64,000 bases of DNA, from assembly GCF_025857195.1 (NCBI RefSeq), contig NZ_CP109787.1, positions 623,501-687,500 of the forward strand. The letters run 5' to 3'. Positions 8,928 through 17,024 of this stretch are shown here, in pieces. Within the stretch, counting starts at the first letter, position 1, and each line of letters starts with the position of its first letter. The notes under the pieces are model-generated. The model did no database searches, was not told the origin of the DNA, and saw only the letters and a list, made by a program, of their open reading frames with translations. Both the position numbers and the translations under genes were made by a program. The DNA is from Leisingera thetidis (GTDB taxonomy: Bacteria; Pseudomonadota; Alphaproteobacteria; Rhodobacterales; Rhodobacteraceae).

Positions 8928-9560
8928 ATGAAATTTCTGCTGAACGGCGATGAACCCGGCCGAACGACCATCCTTCTGGCGCATGGGGCTGGTGCTGCGA
9001 TGGACACGCCTTGGATGGCAACCACCGCTGGAGCGCTGGCGGAGTGCGGCTTTCGAGTTGCCCGCTTCGAGTTCAGCTACATGGCTGCCCGCCGCACCGG
9101 CGGCTCGAAACGCCCGCCCGCGAAGGCCGGGACCTATGTGCCCGAATACCTTGCCGCCGTCGACGCCCTTCCCTGCGACGGGCCGCTCCTGATCGGCGGC
9201 AAGAGCATGGGCGGCCGTGTCGCCAGTCTCGTTGCTCAGAGCCTTTACGATGCAGGCCGCATCAAGGGGCTGATCTGCCTCGGGTTTCCCTTCCACGCGC
9301 CGAACAAGCCCGAGAAGACGCGCTACGATCATCTCACCGGGATCACGTGCCCCACGCTCATCTGCCAGGGCACCCGGGACCAGTTTGGATCACGCGAGGA
9401 GGTCGAGGGTTATCCCCTCTCGCCCGCGGTCGATCTGTTCTGGCTGGAGGACGGCGACCATGATCTGAAGCCGCGCAAGCGCCTTACGGGCAGGAGTCTT
9501 GACGGCCACCTCGCGACAGTGGCGGAGCGGACCTGCTCCTGGACCGCAGCGCAGGGCTGA
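8928..9560 (+). CDS. Alpha/beta hydrolase of the KANL3/Tex30 type
   Basis: A 210-residue single-domain alpha/beta hydrolase. The nucleophile elbow is GGKSMGG with Ser93; the oxyanion region is LLAHGAGA (residues 16-23). The acid is probably the Asp of QGTRDQFG and the base the His in DGDHDLKP near the C-terminus, as in the bacterial KANL3/Tex30-like family. No substrate is known. The start at 8928 follows TGGAGGG; an earlier ATG in frame lacks a ribosome site and would add residues unlike the family. Confidence 0.82.
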   Translation: MKFLLNGDEPGRTTILLAHGAGAAMDTPWMATTAGALAECGFRVARFEFSYMAARRTGGSKRPPAKAGTYVPEYLAAVDALPCDGPLLIGGKSMGGRVASLVAQSLYDAGRIKGLICLGFPFHAPNKPEKTRYDHLTGITCPTLICQGTRDQFGSREEVEGYPLSPAVDLFWLEDGDHDLKPRKRLTGRSLDGHLATVAERTCSWTAAQG

Positions 9561-9898
9561 GCGCCGGCAGCAAGACGCCGGTCGCCGGGCGGTGCATATT
9601 TGCAGCATCGGTTTGGCATGCGGGGCGGGGCTTTGGACTGTATCTGAGCTTGCGTCTCTTCCAGATTTTCCTGGCGTCACTGCTGTACCGGTTGGCTGGA
9701 CATCTGTGTTGATGGCATGTGGATGTGCACTGAGAGTTGCAAGGGAAAGCCTGGCGCCCTCGCGGAACGCCGTAACAGGTGGGCAGAGCACTAGCTTGGA
9801 GCGCATTGGAAGGCCGGGAAAACAGGGGCCGGCCGGCACATGGCCGACGGCAGCATCCAAGTCTTGCAGCTGTCGGCAGGCCGGCGGCGGCCTTTGCG
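9561..9898. other. 338-base gap, nothing recognised
   Basis: This gap lies between two convergent genes. I see no gene, no strong hairpin and no repeat. Confidence 0.5.
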
Positions 9899-10651
9899 TC
9901 AAATCTCGAATTCGCTCAGGTGTTCGGGATTGAACTCAGACATTTCAATGAGTGCTTTGACATCGTTCAGACGCACGTGATCCTTCGCAACCGAAATGAG
10001 ACCGGCATCGCGAAGGGATTTCAACGACCGGTTGGTATGCACCAGGCTCATGCCAAGCGTATCCGCCAGGTCTTGCTGGGTCATGGGGATCTCGAGCCAG
10101 TTCCCGTTTTCGTCCTGGATCAAGGCAAACCGGTGCCAGAGTTCGAGGAACAGATGCGCGAGCCTCTGCCGGGCCGACAATCTGCCCAGCCGTATCGCCT
10201 GATCGCCAAGAATTGCGAACTCCCGCGCAGTGCACCAGCTCAACCCGGCGGCGATGATGGGAAACTTCTGGGAGATCTCTATGACACGACGGGGATCGAC
10301 AGCGGCAAGCTTCAGCGGTGTCAGCGCTGATGCACTGTATGTCGCCGTCGCCCGGAAATTCACATGCAATCCCAGAATGTCGCCGGGAAGTGCGTAGCTG
10401 AGGATCTGGCGGCGGCCGTTCGACAGCAAGCCGTACCGTATTGCCCAGCCTTCAATGACAATGAACGTTGTCCGCAGGTCGTTGCCTTCCACAATGAAGT
10501 CCCGGCCTCGATCGGCGTCTAACGTGTTGTTCTGCAGCCCTTCTAGAAATTCAATCTCCTCCTCGGAGAGCAAGCAAAGCGCACCAAGTTTGCGGACGAG
10601 CGGGCTGGAGGAGGCTGCCGGCTTCAGGTCTGTCGCTATCCCGGTCTGCAT
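9899..10651 (-). CDS. Crp/Fnr-family transcriptional regulator without FNR cysteines
   Basis: A 250-residue regulator: N-terminal cyclic-nucleotide-binding-like beta-barrel (residues about 25-125, with FIVEG and LPGDILGLH), a long dimer helix, and a C-terminal winged helix with MTQQDLADTLGMSLVHTNRSLKSL as the helix-turn-helix. The cysteine cluster of the oxygen sensor FNR is absent, so this is closer to the FixK/Crp-like side of the family. I chose ATG 10651 because GAGGAAAG precedes it; GTG 10681 would add ten residues. Its targets are unknown; two FNR-type boxes occur elsewhere in the window (1069, 30976). Confidence 0.88.
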   Translation of the reverse strand: MQTGIATDLKPAASSSPLVRKLGALCLLSEEEIEFLEGLQNNTLDADRGRDFIVEGNDLRTTFIVIEGWAIRYGLLSNGRRQILSYALPGDILGLHVNFRATATYSASALTPLKLAAVDPRRVIEISQKFPIIAAGLSWCTAREFAILGDQAIRLGRLSARQRLAHLFLELWHRFALIQDENGNWLEIPMTQQDLADTLGMSLVHTNRSLKSLRDAGLISVAKDHVRLNDVKALIEMSEFNPEHLSEFEI

Positions 10652-10681
10652 TCGGCCGCTTTCCTCAATATTCGCAGACAC

Positions 10682-11358
10682 GGGGCCTGAGTTTAACCTA
10701 TGTTATACCATTTTCCGTATCGGCGCCGCTTAATCTTGCTGTCGGGCGCGGGATTGAAAAGAGCCAGGTTCCAACGGCTGACCGCAAGCTCCGGCCGGGC
10801 GCGGGTGCGGGGCTGGTACAACTGTTTGGCTAGTGGCCTGCTATGGGTGAGGGCGGCGCGGTTGAAGCCGGGCACTGCATTTCTTTCCGCAGGGGGGATA
10901 TGCGCGACGATATTGCACCAGCTGCGATCGAAGAGCTGCCGATCCTGATGACCGCACCGGGTTGCTTCGCCATTTTCGGGTGTGCGACGTTCGTCGTAAC
11001 CAACTTGGCCGCGGACTTCGTGGTCGCTGAACATGACCGGATGGCCGGCACGATCTGCGATCTTGCTGCCGGGCGCTTTGCGTTCTGGTGGATATTGGTA
11101 TTTACGCGTTCTGCACAGCACTGGTTGCCATCGCGTTGCTGGCCGCTCGCCTCCATATGGGCGGAAACAGGTGGGGCGGTGGTGTAGCCGGGCAGGCTTT
11201 TCTGTGCCTGATCGTCTGTCTGGTCGGCGCGCGCAATGAAAATGCGCCACCAGCTAAGACGTCGTGGATTCAGGTCTGTTGGGCAGTCTTGACAGGGGGG
11301 GCGCATGAAAACCGCCCGAACGTGCAGGCTTAAGGATCATCGGCACAAAAATAGGAAG
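10682..11358. other. About 680 bases without a convincing gene
   Basis: Several overlapping open frames exist on both strands, but none has a ribosome site, a family signature or plausible composition. One plus-strand stretch around 11088-11240 would encode a hydrophobic segment and could be the remnant of a membrane protein. I leave it unassigned. Confidence 0.45.
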
Positions 11359-11435
11359 TGGCGCCCACGGGAGGACTCGAACCCCCAACAGCCCGATTAG
11401 AAGTCGGATATTCTATCCAGTTGAATTACGTGGGC
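11359..11435 (-). tRNA. tRNA-Arg(TCT)
   Basis: A 77-base tRNA on the minus strand with a complete cloverleaf: acceptor GCCCACG/CGTGGGC, D-stem ATTC/GAAT, anticodon stem TCCGA/TCGGG around the loop CTTCTAA (anticodon TCT, reading AGA), T-arm with TTCGAGT loop, discriminator G and an encoded CCA at 11359-11361. The codon it reads is rare in such GC-rich genes. Confidence 0.95.
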
Positions 11436-11623
11436 GCACTTCTGCGGTTTTGGACGAAGCCTGCAGCCATGTCAACTTGGTAGGCGAACAGCGCAGCTGC
11501 TATCCAATCAGCCCTTGTGCAACGGATCCTTACAGGCACGCAAATGCGGGGCAGAGGGCGGTTCCTGCGCTATCCGGCTGAGCCCGCGGGCCGTGCGGCG
11601 CCAGGCATGGCCCCTGGCGGGGA

Positions 11624-12148
11624 TCAGTCCGCGGGACGCAGATCCAGGTGCATAAAGATGGACCAGGGGTCCTCGGCATAATCCGCAAACGGCGGGCATT
11701 CCGCGAACCCAAAGGATTCGTACAGCTTGCGCGAGGGCAGGAAATCATCCGTGGAGCCGGTCTCCAGATAAATACCGGCAGCATGCGCGCTGCGGGCCAG
11801 CCCCAGCAGGAATTCCAGCATGGCGCGTCCCGCTCCGCTGCCGCGGGCCTCGGCCGCGGTATGCATCGATTTCAGTTCGCACGTTCCATCACCCAGGGTT
11901 TTCAGCGCGCCCATCGCAATGGCTGTGCCGCCCTGGCGCAGCAGGAAGAATTGCACATCCGGCCCCTCCAGCCCGCTGCTGTCCAGCGCATGGCAGCTGT
12001 CCTTTGGCGACTGCGCCGCCATCTGCGAAAGATGCCGCCGGATCAGCGCGGCAGCCTCCGGTCCGGCCGGGCTTGCGGGGCTGATCTCGAAGTCAGGCAC
12101 AGGTCCGAAAGGCTTGTCCGGGTTCAGGCGGCTGTCAAAATTTGTCAT
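11624..12148 (-). CDS. GNAT-family N-acetyltransferase
   Basis: A 174-residue GNAT acetyltransferase. After a divergent N-terminus, the fold is marked by the FFLLRQGGTAIAMGALK strand pair, then ELKSMHTAAEARGSGAGRAMLEFLL, whose R-G-x-G-x-G-R-A is the acetyl-CoA pyrophosphate loop (motif A), and by IYLETGS and the KLYESFGF motif B. The substrate is unknown. The start lacks a clear ribosome site. The gene sits alone between the tRNA and the stress island. Confidence 0.88.
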   Translation of the reverse strand: MTNFDSRLNPDKPFGPVPDFEISPASPAGPEAAALIRRHLSQMAAQSPKDSCHALDSSGLEGPDVQFFLLRQGGTAIAMGALKTLGDGTCELKSMHTAAEARGSGAGRAMLEFLLGLARSAHAAGIYLETGSTDDFLPSRKLYESFGFAECPPFADYAEDPWSIFMHLDLRPAD

Positions 12149-12818
12149 CGGGCATCAACATGTTGCGAGGCGCATCCAGGTGCGAACGGCGCGGCATTGC
12201 ACCAGTTCTGCCCGGAAGCTAACGCGCAGTTGACAGTGTGAAAAGAAAAAAGGGCGGTCGGCTGCCTGGTGACCCTCCGTGCTGGAAGCCGCCGCCGAAA
12301 CGGTTTCATTTGCCTCGCCCTGGTCCGGAATCCTGTTTTGCAGGTTTCATGCTGCCCTTGGCCGCGTATTTCTTGCGGACCGCCCGCAGCACTTCGCCTA
12401 GGAAGCCTCGGGTTGAGGACGTGGAAAGCCTGCGCCGGATGGGGTTCTGCCTGGGTCTGCCCGAGCACGGGGCAGGGACGACGCCTGCCGCAGAGGCGGC
12501 TTGCCGGGAGCGGCTGCGGGAGCGCTTTGGGTGCCCGGGTCCCGAACGCCCGCGTCCGGCCGCCAGAGTATCGACCGGTTTGCCCGGTATGGCGTTCATC
12601 GAAGGCCAGCACATGGGGTTTCTTCACCCGTGACGAGGTGCCGGTAAGGTTTGCCGGCAGATGCGTCCGGCGCCCTTCACCGTGCCCGCATCATAAGTGC
12701 CCGGGCTGCCGAGACAGCCCGGATGGCGGCGTTCGATTCCGCCCAGTGATCCCTTCTTGCGCTGGAGCTCCCAGGGCGCAGGCTTCGGCGCCGGCGCAGG
12801 GGGCGATGGCCAGTTCGA
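12149..12818. other. 670-base stretch with no secure gene
   Basis: Open frames on both strands are long only because the DNA is GC-rich. The best candidate is on the minus strand at 12306-12614 (102 codons), whose last 30 residues form a basic helix followed by a lysine-rich tail, but I find no ribosome site or family match. Confidence 0.4.
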
Positions 12819-13016
12819 TCACAAGCTTCTGATCAGGTCGTCCAGTTCCTGCTCCAGTGCGGCGCGCGCCTTGCCATAGCGGGCCTGCAGCAGGCCGAGC
12901 AATTCCTCGCGGTTCCCGCGTGCCTTTTCCAGTTCGTCGTTGGTCAGCTTGGCGTAAGTCTGCTGCAAGCGGCCTTTGACGATGCTCCAGTTGCCTTCGA
13001 TTTGATCCCAGTTCAT
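12819..13016 (-). CDS. CsbD-family stress protein
   Basis: A 65-residue CsbD-like protein, recognised from the opening MNWDQIEGNW, then KGRLQQTYAKLTNDEL and the repeat LLGLLQARYGKAR. In Bacillus and many proteobacteria csbD-type genes belong to general-stress regulons; the molecular role is unknown. The ATG follows AAAGGAG. A perfect GGAAC-N16-CGTT promoter lies 33 bases upstream, which places this gene under EcfG. Confidence 0.9.
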   Translation of the reverse strand: MNWDQIEGNWSIVKGRLQQTYAKLTNDELEKARGNREELLGLLQARYGKARAALEQELDDLIRSL

Positions 13017-13048
13017 GGCGGTCTCCTTTCGGGTTGCTGCCGGGCCAC

Positions 13049-13073
13049 AACGTGCAGGCGTCTGCAAAGTTCC
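13049..13073 (-). promoter_or_regulatory. EcfG-type promoter of csbD (exact consensus)
   Basis: The minus strand reads GGAAC (13073-13069), 16 bases, then CGTT (13052-13049). This matches exactly the alphaproteobacterial general-stress sigma consensus GGAAC-N16/17-CGTT, at a suitable distance from the csbD start at 13016. Confidence 0.8.
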
Positions 13074-13096
13074 TTGCCGAAGCCGCGCGATGGCAG

Positions 13097-13122
13097 GGAA
13101 CAAAACGAATGCGGCGGGTGTT
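13097..13122 (+). promoter_or_regulatory. Likely EcfG promoter of the DUF3618-like gene
   Basis: GGAAC (13097-13101), 17 bases, then TGTT (13119-13122), one mismatch from consensus in the -10 element. It is divergent from the csbD promoter and 32 bases from the next start. Confidence 0.45.
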
Positions 13123-13154
13123 GGGAGCAGAACGGTATTGAAAACAGGGGAGCG

Positions 13155-13544
13155 ATGCGGTGCCAGGTGCCTCCAGCACAGGCAGGCAAGAAATGCGGGC
13201 CGCATTTGAGGCGCAAGCCTGCCCGCCTTGCTGCAGTGCTGCGCCTTGCGGCCGGGCTGCTGCGTGCCGAAACCGCCTTGATCCGCGCTGAACTCGCCCG
13301 CACCCTGTCGCGCGCCCGTGCCGGGCTGGAACAGCCACTGCGGGGGCTGAGGGAAAGCCTGCCGCTCTCCAAAGCCGTTGCAGCAGCCAAGGATGCAGGG
13401 CAAGGTGCTGCGGGTTGCGCATTGGGTCTGGCACGTGGCAATCCTGCCGTTCCGGCTGTGGCGGGCGCCGGTCTGGCGATGCTGGCCGCAGCTGACCGCA
13501 GGGGCGGCCGGAAGCATGACCCGCGCGGCGGTGCAGGACCTTAG
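13155..13544 (+). CDS. DUF3618-like small membrane-associated protein
   Basis: A 129-residue basic protein. An amphipathic alanine/arginine-rich helix (residues about 20-65, with ETALIRAELARTLSRARAG) is followed by a second helix and a C-terminal segment NPAVPAVAGAGLAML that resembles the membrane-anchoring end of DUF3618 proteins, which also have the R-A-E-L-A-x-T-L motif. The match is by pattern only. The ATG at 13155 follows CAGGGGAGCG. It lies 11 bases before the AI-2E family gene, so the two are probably co-transcribed. Confidence 0.55.
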   Translation: MRCQVPPAQAGKKCGPHLRRKPARLAAVLRLAAGLLRAETALIRAELARTLSRARAGLEQPLRGLRESLPLSKAVAAAKDAGQGAAGCALGLARGNPAVPAVAGAGLAMLAAADRRGGRKHDPRGGAGP

Positions 13545-13555
13545 GGCTTAGGAAC

Positions 13556-14578
13556 ATGTGGCAAACAATTACCGCCAGGAGCTCGGTCCGGGTGATGGTT
13601 CTGATGATCACCCTGATCCTGCTGGGCGCAGCCTTGTACTTTGCCAAGCCGGTTCTGGCGCCGGCTGTATTTGCGCTTGTGATCGGGGTGGTGGTTTCGC
13701 CGCTTGCGGACCGGTTGGAGCGGTTCCGGATCAGCCGGGTTGCCGTGGCCGGCAGCCTGCTGGTGCTGTCCACCGCGCTTCTTGCCATATTGATCCTGTC
13801 GCTTGATCCGCTGCTGACGGCGCTGGCCAGCAAAATCCCCCAGATCAAATATGAGATCCGCGGCTGGCTCGAGATGCTGTCCGGGCTGCTGCGCGGCATT
13901 GAAAGCATCAGCAGCGAACTTGAGGCAACAATGGGCGGCAGCGCCGATGAAGAGGCGGGCAGCAGCCTGCCGACGCTGATGGATGCGCTTTGGCTGGCGC
14001 CGAACTTCGGCGCCCAGATGTTCGTCTTTGCGGGCACGTTGTTCTTTTTCGTTTTGACCCGGAACGACCTGTACCGGCAAGCGGGCAGCCATGCTGCCCG
14101 GTTCTATCGTGCCGAGCGGGCAGTGGCGCGCTATTTTGCAGCGGTCACGATCGTCAACGGCGGGCTGGGCGTGCTCACCGCTGCCGGGCTGGCCGTGATC
14201 GGTTTGCCGGGGGCTTGGATCTGGGGGCTGGCGGCCGCCGCCTTGAATTTCATTCTGTATCTGGGCCCGCTGATTATGCTGGCCGGGCTGACAGTGGCCG
14301 GACTGACCCAGATTGGCGGTGCGGGGGCGCTGCTGCCGCCCTTGCTGTTTCTGGGGCTGAACCTGGCCGAAGCGCAATTCGTTACACCTGCCTTTGTCGG
14401 CCGCCAGCTGCATCTCAATCCGCTGGTCGTCTTCTGGGCTATTGTTCTGGGGTTGTGGATCTGGGGTCCGGTGGGCGCCATTGTCGCACTGCCGGTGCTG
14501 CTGTGGTGCGGCCGGATGCTGGTGCCGCCGCCGCAGACAGCAGGACCCGGCACCCCGGACACCCGCGGGACCGAATAG
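13556..14578 (+). CDS. AI-2E (PerM/TqsA-like) family transporter
   Basis: A 340-residue polytopic membrane protein. Its first two membrane segments (residues about 10-60, containing FAKPVLAPAVFALVIGVVVSPLADRLER) are followed by a soluble region (residues about 95-150) and then at least five further segments. The GAWIWGLAAAALNFILYLGPLI motif and the final region LWIWGPVGAIVALPVLLW are the signature of the AI-2E/PerM exporter superfamily. Members export small solutes, autoinducer-2 or Na+/Li+ with H+; the substrate here is unknown. It follows a stress-type promoter through its upstream neighbour. Confidence 0.88.
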   Translation: MWQTITARSSVRVMVLMITLILLGAALYFAKPVLAPAVFALVIGVVVSPLADRLERFRISRVAVAGSLLVLSTALLAILILSLDPLLTALASKIPQIKYEIRGWLEMLSGLLRGIESISSELEATMGGSADEEAGSSLPTLMDALWLAPNFGAQMFVFAGTLFFFVLTRNDLYRQAGSHAARFYRAERAVARYFAAVTIVNGGLGVLTAAGLAVIGLPGAWIWGLAAAALNFILYLGPLIMLAGLTVAGLTQIGGAGALLPPLLFLGLNLAEAQFVTPAFVGRQLHLNPLVVFWAIVLGLWIWGPVGAIVALPVLLWCGRMLVPPPQTAGPGTPDTRGTE

Positions 14579-14813
14579 GCAGCCTGCGGCAAACGCGGGC
14601 TGCAGCCCTGGTGTCTTCCGGCAGTTCCGTCTTGCTCCGTGGTTGTCGCTGCGGGGCTGACCCGCCGCCTTTCAGATGCCCGCCCTTGGCCTGCTGGCGG
14701 CCGTCAGAACGGCTGCCGGCCGGACATCGCCGCGTGCCCGCAGGCCGGGGTGGGCGGGTTTCTGCCTGTGCAGACCGCGCCTGCCGGTTCGCTGCAAAAA
14801 GTTCTGCAGCAAG

Positions 14814-14839
14814 GGAACCATGCCGGTCTTGCGCGAGTT
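14814..14839 (+). promoter_or_regulatory. Possible EcfG promoter of the PRC-barrel gene
   Basis: GGAAC (14814-14818), 17 bases, then AGTT (14836-14839): the -35 is exact and the -10 has one mismatch. It ends 54 bases before the ATG at 14894. Confidence 0.4.
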
Positions 14840-14893
14840 GAATGGCTGTAACTCAAGCGCGCTGATGAGTGAAACAATATGGAGATCAAACCG

Positions 14894-15451
14894 ATGAAAC
14901 ATCTTTTGCTTTCGACTTCGCTGATTGCCGCCGCCGCCATGCCTGCTTTTGCCGGCACAGAGGCGGACCTTTCGGGCAGCGCCGAGGCCGGCGTCCAGCT
15001 GGAAACCCCTGCGGCCGAAGCCTCCGGCGAAGCCAGCGCAATGGGAGAAGCCAAGGCTGAAACCGCACCGCTGCAGCCGGAAACCGAAGAACTGATGGAT
15101 GATGCGGCAAATGCTGCGGACAGCATTTCGGATGCGATCGATCCTGACGCGGACGCACCGGTGATGGAGCCGCTGGGAGAAGTGGAGCTGACTGCAGATG
15201 CCCTCACCGGCGCCCGGACCTATGATGCCAATGACGAGCACATTGGCGAGGTGTCGCAGGTGATTGTGAACACCAGCGGCGGTGTTGAAGCGGTGATCAT
15301 TGACGTGGGCGGCTTTCTCGGCATCGGTGAAAAGCCGGTTGAGCTGAGCATGGGGGATCTCGATGTCCGGAAGCTGGAAGGCGATATCCGGGTGACCACC
15401 CACCTGACCCGCGAGCAGATGGAAGCGCTGCCTGACTATCAGCCGGGATAA
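14894..15451 (+). CDS. Secreted PRC-barrel domain protein
   Basis: A 185-residue protein with a signal peptide (residues 1-20, ending PAFA), an acidic alanine/glutamate-rich linker (about 21-95), and a C-terminal PRC-barrel beta-domain (about 97-180) showing LTGARTYDANDEHIGEVSQV and VIIDVGGFLGIGEKPVEL. Such exported PRC-barrel proteins are common in roseobacters and rhizobia; a stress or envelope role is assumed, not shown. The ATG follows GGAG by nine bases. Confidence 0.85.
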   Translation: MKHLLLSTSLIAAAAMPAFAGTEADLSGSAEAGVQLETPAAEASGEASAMGEAKAETAPLQPETEELMDDAANAADSISDAIDPDADAPVMEPLGEVELTADALTGARTYDANDEHIGEVSQVIVNTSGGVEAVIIDVGGFLGIGEKPVELSMGDLDVRKLEGDIRVTTHLTREQMEALPDYQPG

Positions 15452-15464
15452 CTGATCCCGAATT

Positions 15465-15488
15465 CAAAGGGGCCGGCGGGCCCCTTTG
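15465..15488 (+). terminator. Hairpin just after the PRC-barrel gene
   Basis: A perfect 10-bp stem CAAAGGGGCC/GGCCCCTTTG with a four-base loop, 13 bases after the stop. The T-residues are inside the stem, and no T-run follows. Confidence 0.6.
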
Positions 15489-15572
15489 ACTGCCGCCTGT
15501 TCCGTCCTGCTGCCGGTTTCCTGCCTCGTACCGGCACCCGGGGCGAACACCACTGCCAAGGCGGCCCTTCAG

Positions 15573-15604
15573 GGCCGGGTTCCGGGTAGGAGCCCGGCCT
15601 TTTT
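15573..15604 (+). terminator. Second, intrinsic-type terminator 120 bases after the PRC-barrel gene
   Basis: GGCCGGG/CCCGGCC around a 13-base loop, followed immediately by five T residues. This is a textbook intrinsic terminator, yet no protein gene ends nearby other than the PRC-barrel gene, which already has a hairpin. Confidence 0.65.
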
Positions 15605-15807
15605 GGCAATCCGGGGCAGAAGACTGAAATCGGATCGGCCCTGCTGCCTGCGCCGCACCGGCACCGCCAAGCCTGCACAGGGCCGGCCGGAGGGTCTGCC
15701 CGCTGCGAGCGGGCATAGCCCCGGCGTGCAAGTTCCGGAAATCACGCCCGGCGGTTTGCGGGAAATCGGCCGGAAACCGCCGGGTATTCATTTTGCCAAT
15801 AAAATCA

Positions 15808-15833
15808 GGAACTTTTTGGAAGGGGCGCGCGTT
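15808..15833 (+). promoter_or_regulatory. EcfG-type promoter (exact consensus)
   Basis: GGAAC (15808-15812), 17 bases, then CGTT (15830-15833). Exact match to the general-stress sigma consensus, 48 bases before the ATG of the next gene. Confidence 0.8.
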
Positions 15834-15881
15834 CTCCTGATACATCCCCGCGAGGGGCAGAAATGGAAAGGAGCATTGCAA

Positions 15882-16370
15882 ATGACTCATTTGATCCGCA
15901 CCACCGCCCTGGTCGCCGCCATGGCCACAGCAGCTGCGGCCGGCCCCATGGTTTCCGAAATCGACGTGACGGCAGACTTGAGCGCAATCGAGAATTTCAA
16001 GGCGGCTGAAGTCTGGACCAGCCTGGAAGCCGACCTGGAAACTGCCTTGGCCGAACGTCTGGTTGGCCAGATCGCTGATGAAAACGCCGAAGAAACCGCG
16101 GAAATCCATGTCGAGATCGATTCCGTCGCGCTGGCCAGCAACTTCGAACAGGCGCTGGGCGTCGGTGAATGGATGCTGAAAGGCGATGTGGACATCAACA
16201 TGCCCGACGCCTCCAAGGATATGCGCTATGACCTCACGGTCTCGGCGGATCAGGTCAATGCTTATTACCCCGCAGGCACCGACCCGGCCATGGTGAGCGT
16301 CGACAGCGAAATCTTCTACAACGCCATCATCGAGGCCTTTGCGGGCAATGTTGCCTCGAAACTGAAATAA
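15882..16370 (+). CDS. Secreted protein of unknown function, stress-promoter driven
   Basis: A 162-residue protein with a signal peptide (about residues 1-20, ending AAAAGP). The mature part is acidic and begins with two helices rich in E, A and L (about 30-75), followed by a beta-like region containing EIHVEIDSVALASNF and YDLTVSADQVN. I do not recognise the family. The start follows AAAGGAG. An exact EcfG promoter precedes it, and a small lipoprotein gene follows after ten bases, so the two form a general-stress operon directed at the envelope. Confidence 0.75.
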   Translation: MTHLIRTTALVAAMATAAAAGPMVSEIDVTADLSAIENFKAAEVWTSLEADLETALAERLVGQIADENAEETAEIHVEIDSVALASNFEQALGVGEWMLKGDVDINMPDASKDMRYDLTVSADQVNAYYPAGTDPAMVSVDSEIFYNAIIEAFAGNVASKLK

Positions 16371-16380
16371 GGAGAGTGAT

Positions 16381-16506
16381 ATGCGTATCATGATCGCATT
16401 TCTGGCGCTGGCTGGGCTGGCGGCCTGTGAAACCGCCGAAGGCTTCGGCAGGGACGTGTCGAAACTTGGCGGCGAAATCACCGAAGAGTCCCAGGAAGCG
16501 CAGTAA
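16381..16506 (+). CDS. Entericidin-like small lipoprotein
   Basis: A 41-residue lipoprotein. A hydrophobic signal (MRIMIAFLALAGLAAC) ends in the lipobox LAAC, so Cys16 would be lipidated and the remaining 26 residues (ETAEGFGRDVSKLGGEITEE) lie in the periplasm. The G-x-G-x-D-V-x-K-x-G pattern after the cysteine is that of the entericidin A/B family, small membrane lipoproteins linked to stationary-phase stress. The ATG follows AAGGAGAG. Confidence 0.85.
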   Translation: MRIMIAFLALAGLAACETAEGFGRDVSKLGGEITEESQEAQ

Positions 16507-16534
16507 TTGCGCCAGGATTCCCGGTTGTCCCCTT

Positions 16535-16564
16535 GGCCCGGCGGTTACGCACCGCCGGGCCTTT
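16535..16564 (+). terminator. Terminator of the secreted protein-entericidin operon
   Basis: A perfect 11-bp stem GGCCCGGCGGT/ACCGCCGGGCC around TACGC, followed by TTT, 28 bases after the stop codon. Confidence 0.85.
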
Positions 16565-16717
16565 CCGCGTCGGCTGCGCGGAACCTTCAGGCGCCTGATG
16601 CGCTGGTCCCGCGGAAACGGGAATGGCCCTGCCGCGGCCGGAAGGCCGCACCGGAAGGAAACCGGAATCGCCTGATGCGCGCGGCGGGGGGCTTCCCGGC
16701 AGAATGGGAGTTCATCC

Positions 16718-16909
16718 ATTATTGAATTTGCAGGTATCGGCGGTTTTATTCTATTGATTACCGCTGTTTGGGCGATTGTCTCCATCGTCGGTTCGTCCGC
16801 CGGCAACGGCACCAAGGCCCTGTGGGTGGTGCTTGTTCTTCTGCTGCCGGTGATAGGCTTTATTTGCTGGTTTCTGTTTGGCCCCAAGTCCTCCCGGCGC
16901 GCGGTCTGA
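16718..16909 (+). CDS. PLDc_N-type small membrane protein with a probable ATT start
   Basis: The frame encodes I-E-F-A-G-I-G-G-F-I-L-L at its start, a tryptophan-valine-rich second membrane helix, and ends in WFLFGPKSSRRAV: the two-helix, 60-residue PLDc_N family (phospholipase D N-terminal type). The frame is open back only to a stop at 16673, and contains no ATG, GTG or TTG before the conserved region. The ATT at 16718 stands exactly where homologues have methionine, with GGGAG seven bases upstream. Either this gene uses a rare ATT start or the base is a mutation or read error. A GGAAC-N16-CGCT sequence at 16580-16604 is a poor EcfG promoter. Confidence 0.7.
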   Translation: MIEFAGIGGFILLITAVWAIVSIVGSSAGNGTKALWVVLVLLLPVIGFICWFLFGPKSSRRAV

Positions 16910-16934
16910 CGGAGCAGAGCGGCGCTGTGCCGAA

Positions 16935-16965
16935 GGCACCCGGAACCGGTCTCCGGGTGTCTTTT
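16935..16965 (+). terminator. Terminator after the PLDc_N gene
   Basis: A 10-bp stem GGCACCCGGA/TCCGGGTGTC with one G-U pair, followed by TTTT; lies between the convergent PLDc_N and phospholipase D genes. Confidence 0.75.
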
Positions 16966-17024
16966 GGTGCGCGGATCACCAGGCCGGCGCCGCCATCCAT
17001 GCACGCCGGTCCGCCGCCGGAGGG

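Noticed and set aside
10682..11358. Overlapping frames that could be a gene next to the tRNA
   Set aside because: No family signature, conflicting frames, no ribosome site; at most a decayed remnant.
11359..11435. tRNA-Arg as attachment site of a mobile element
   Set aside because: No integrase, no repeat of the tRNA end and no phage-like genes nearby.
12238..12633. Possible protein gene on either strand
   Set aside because: The open frames on both strands look like GC-driven artefacts; only the minus-strand tail looks protein-like.
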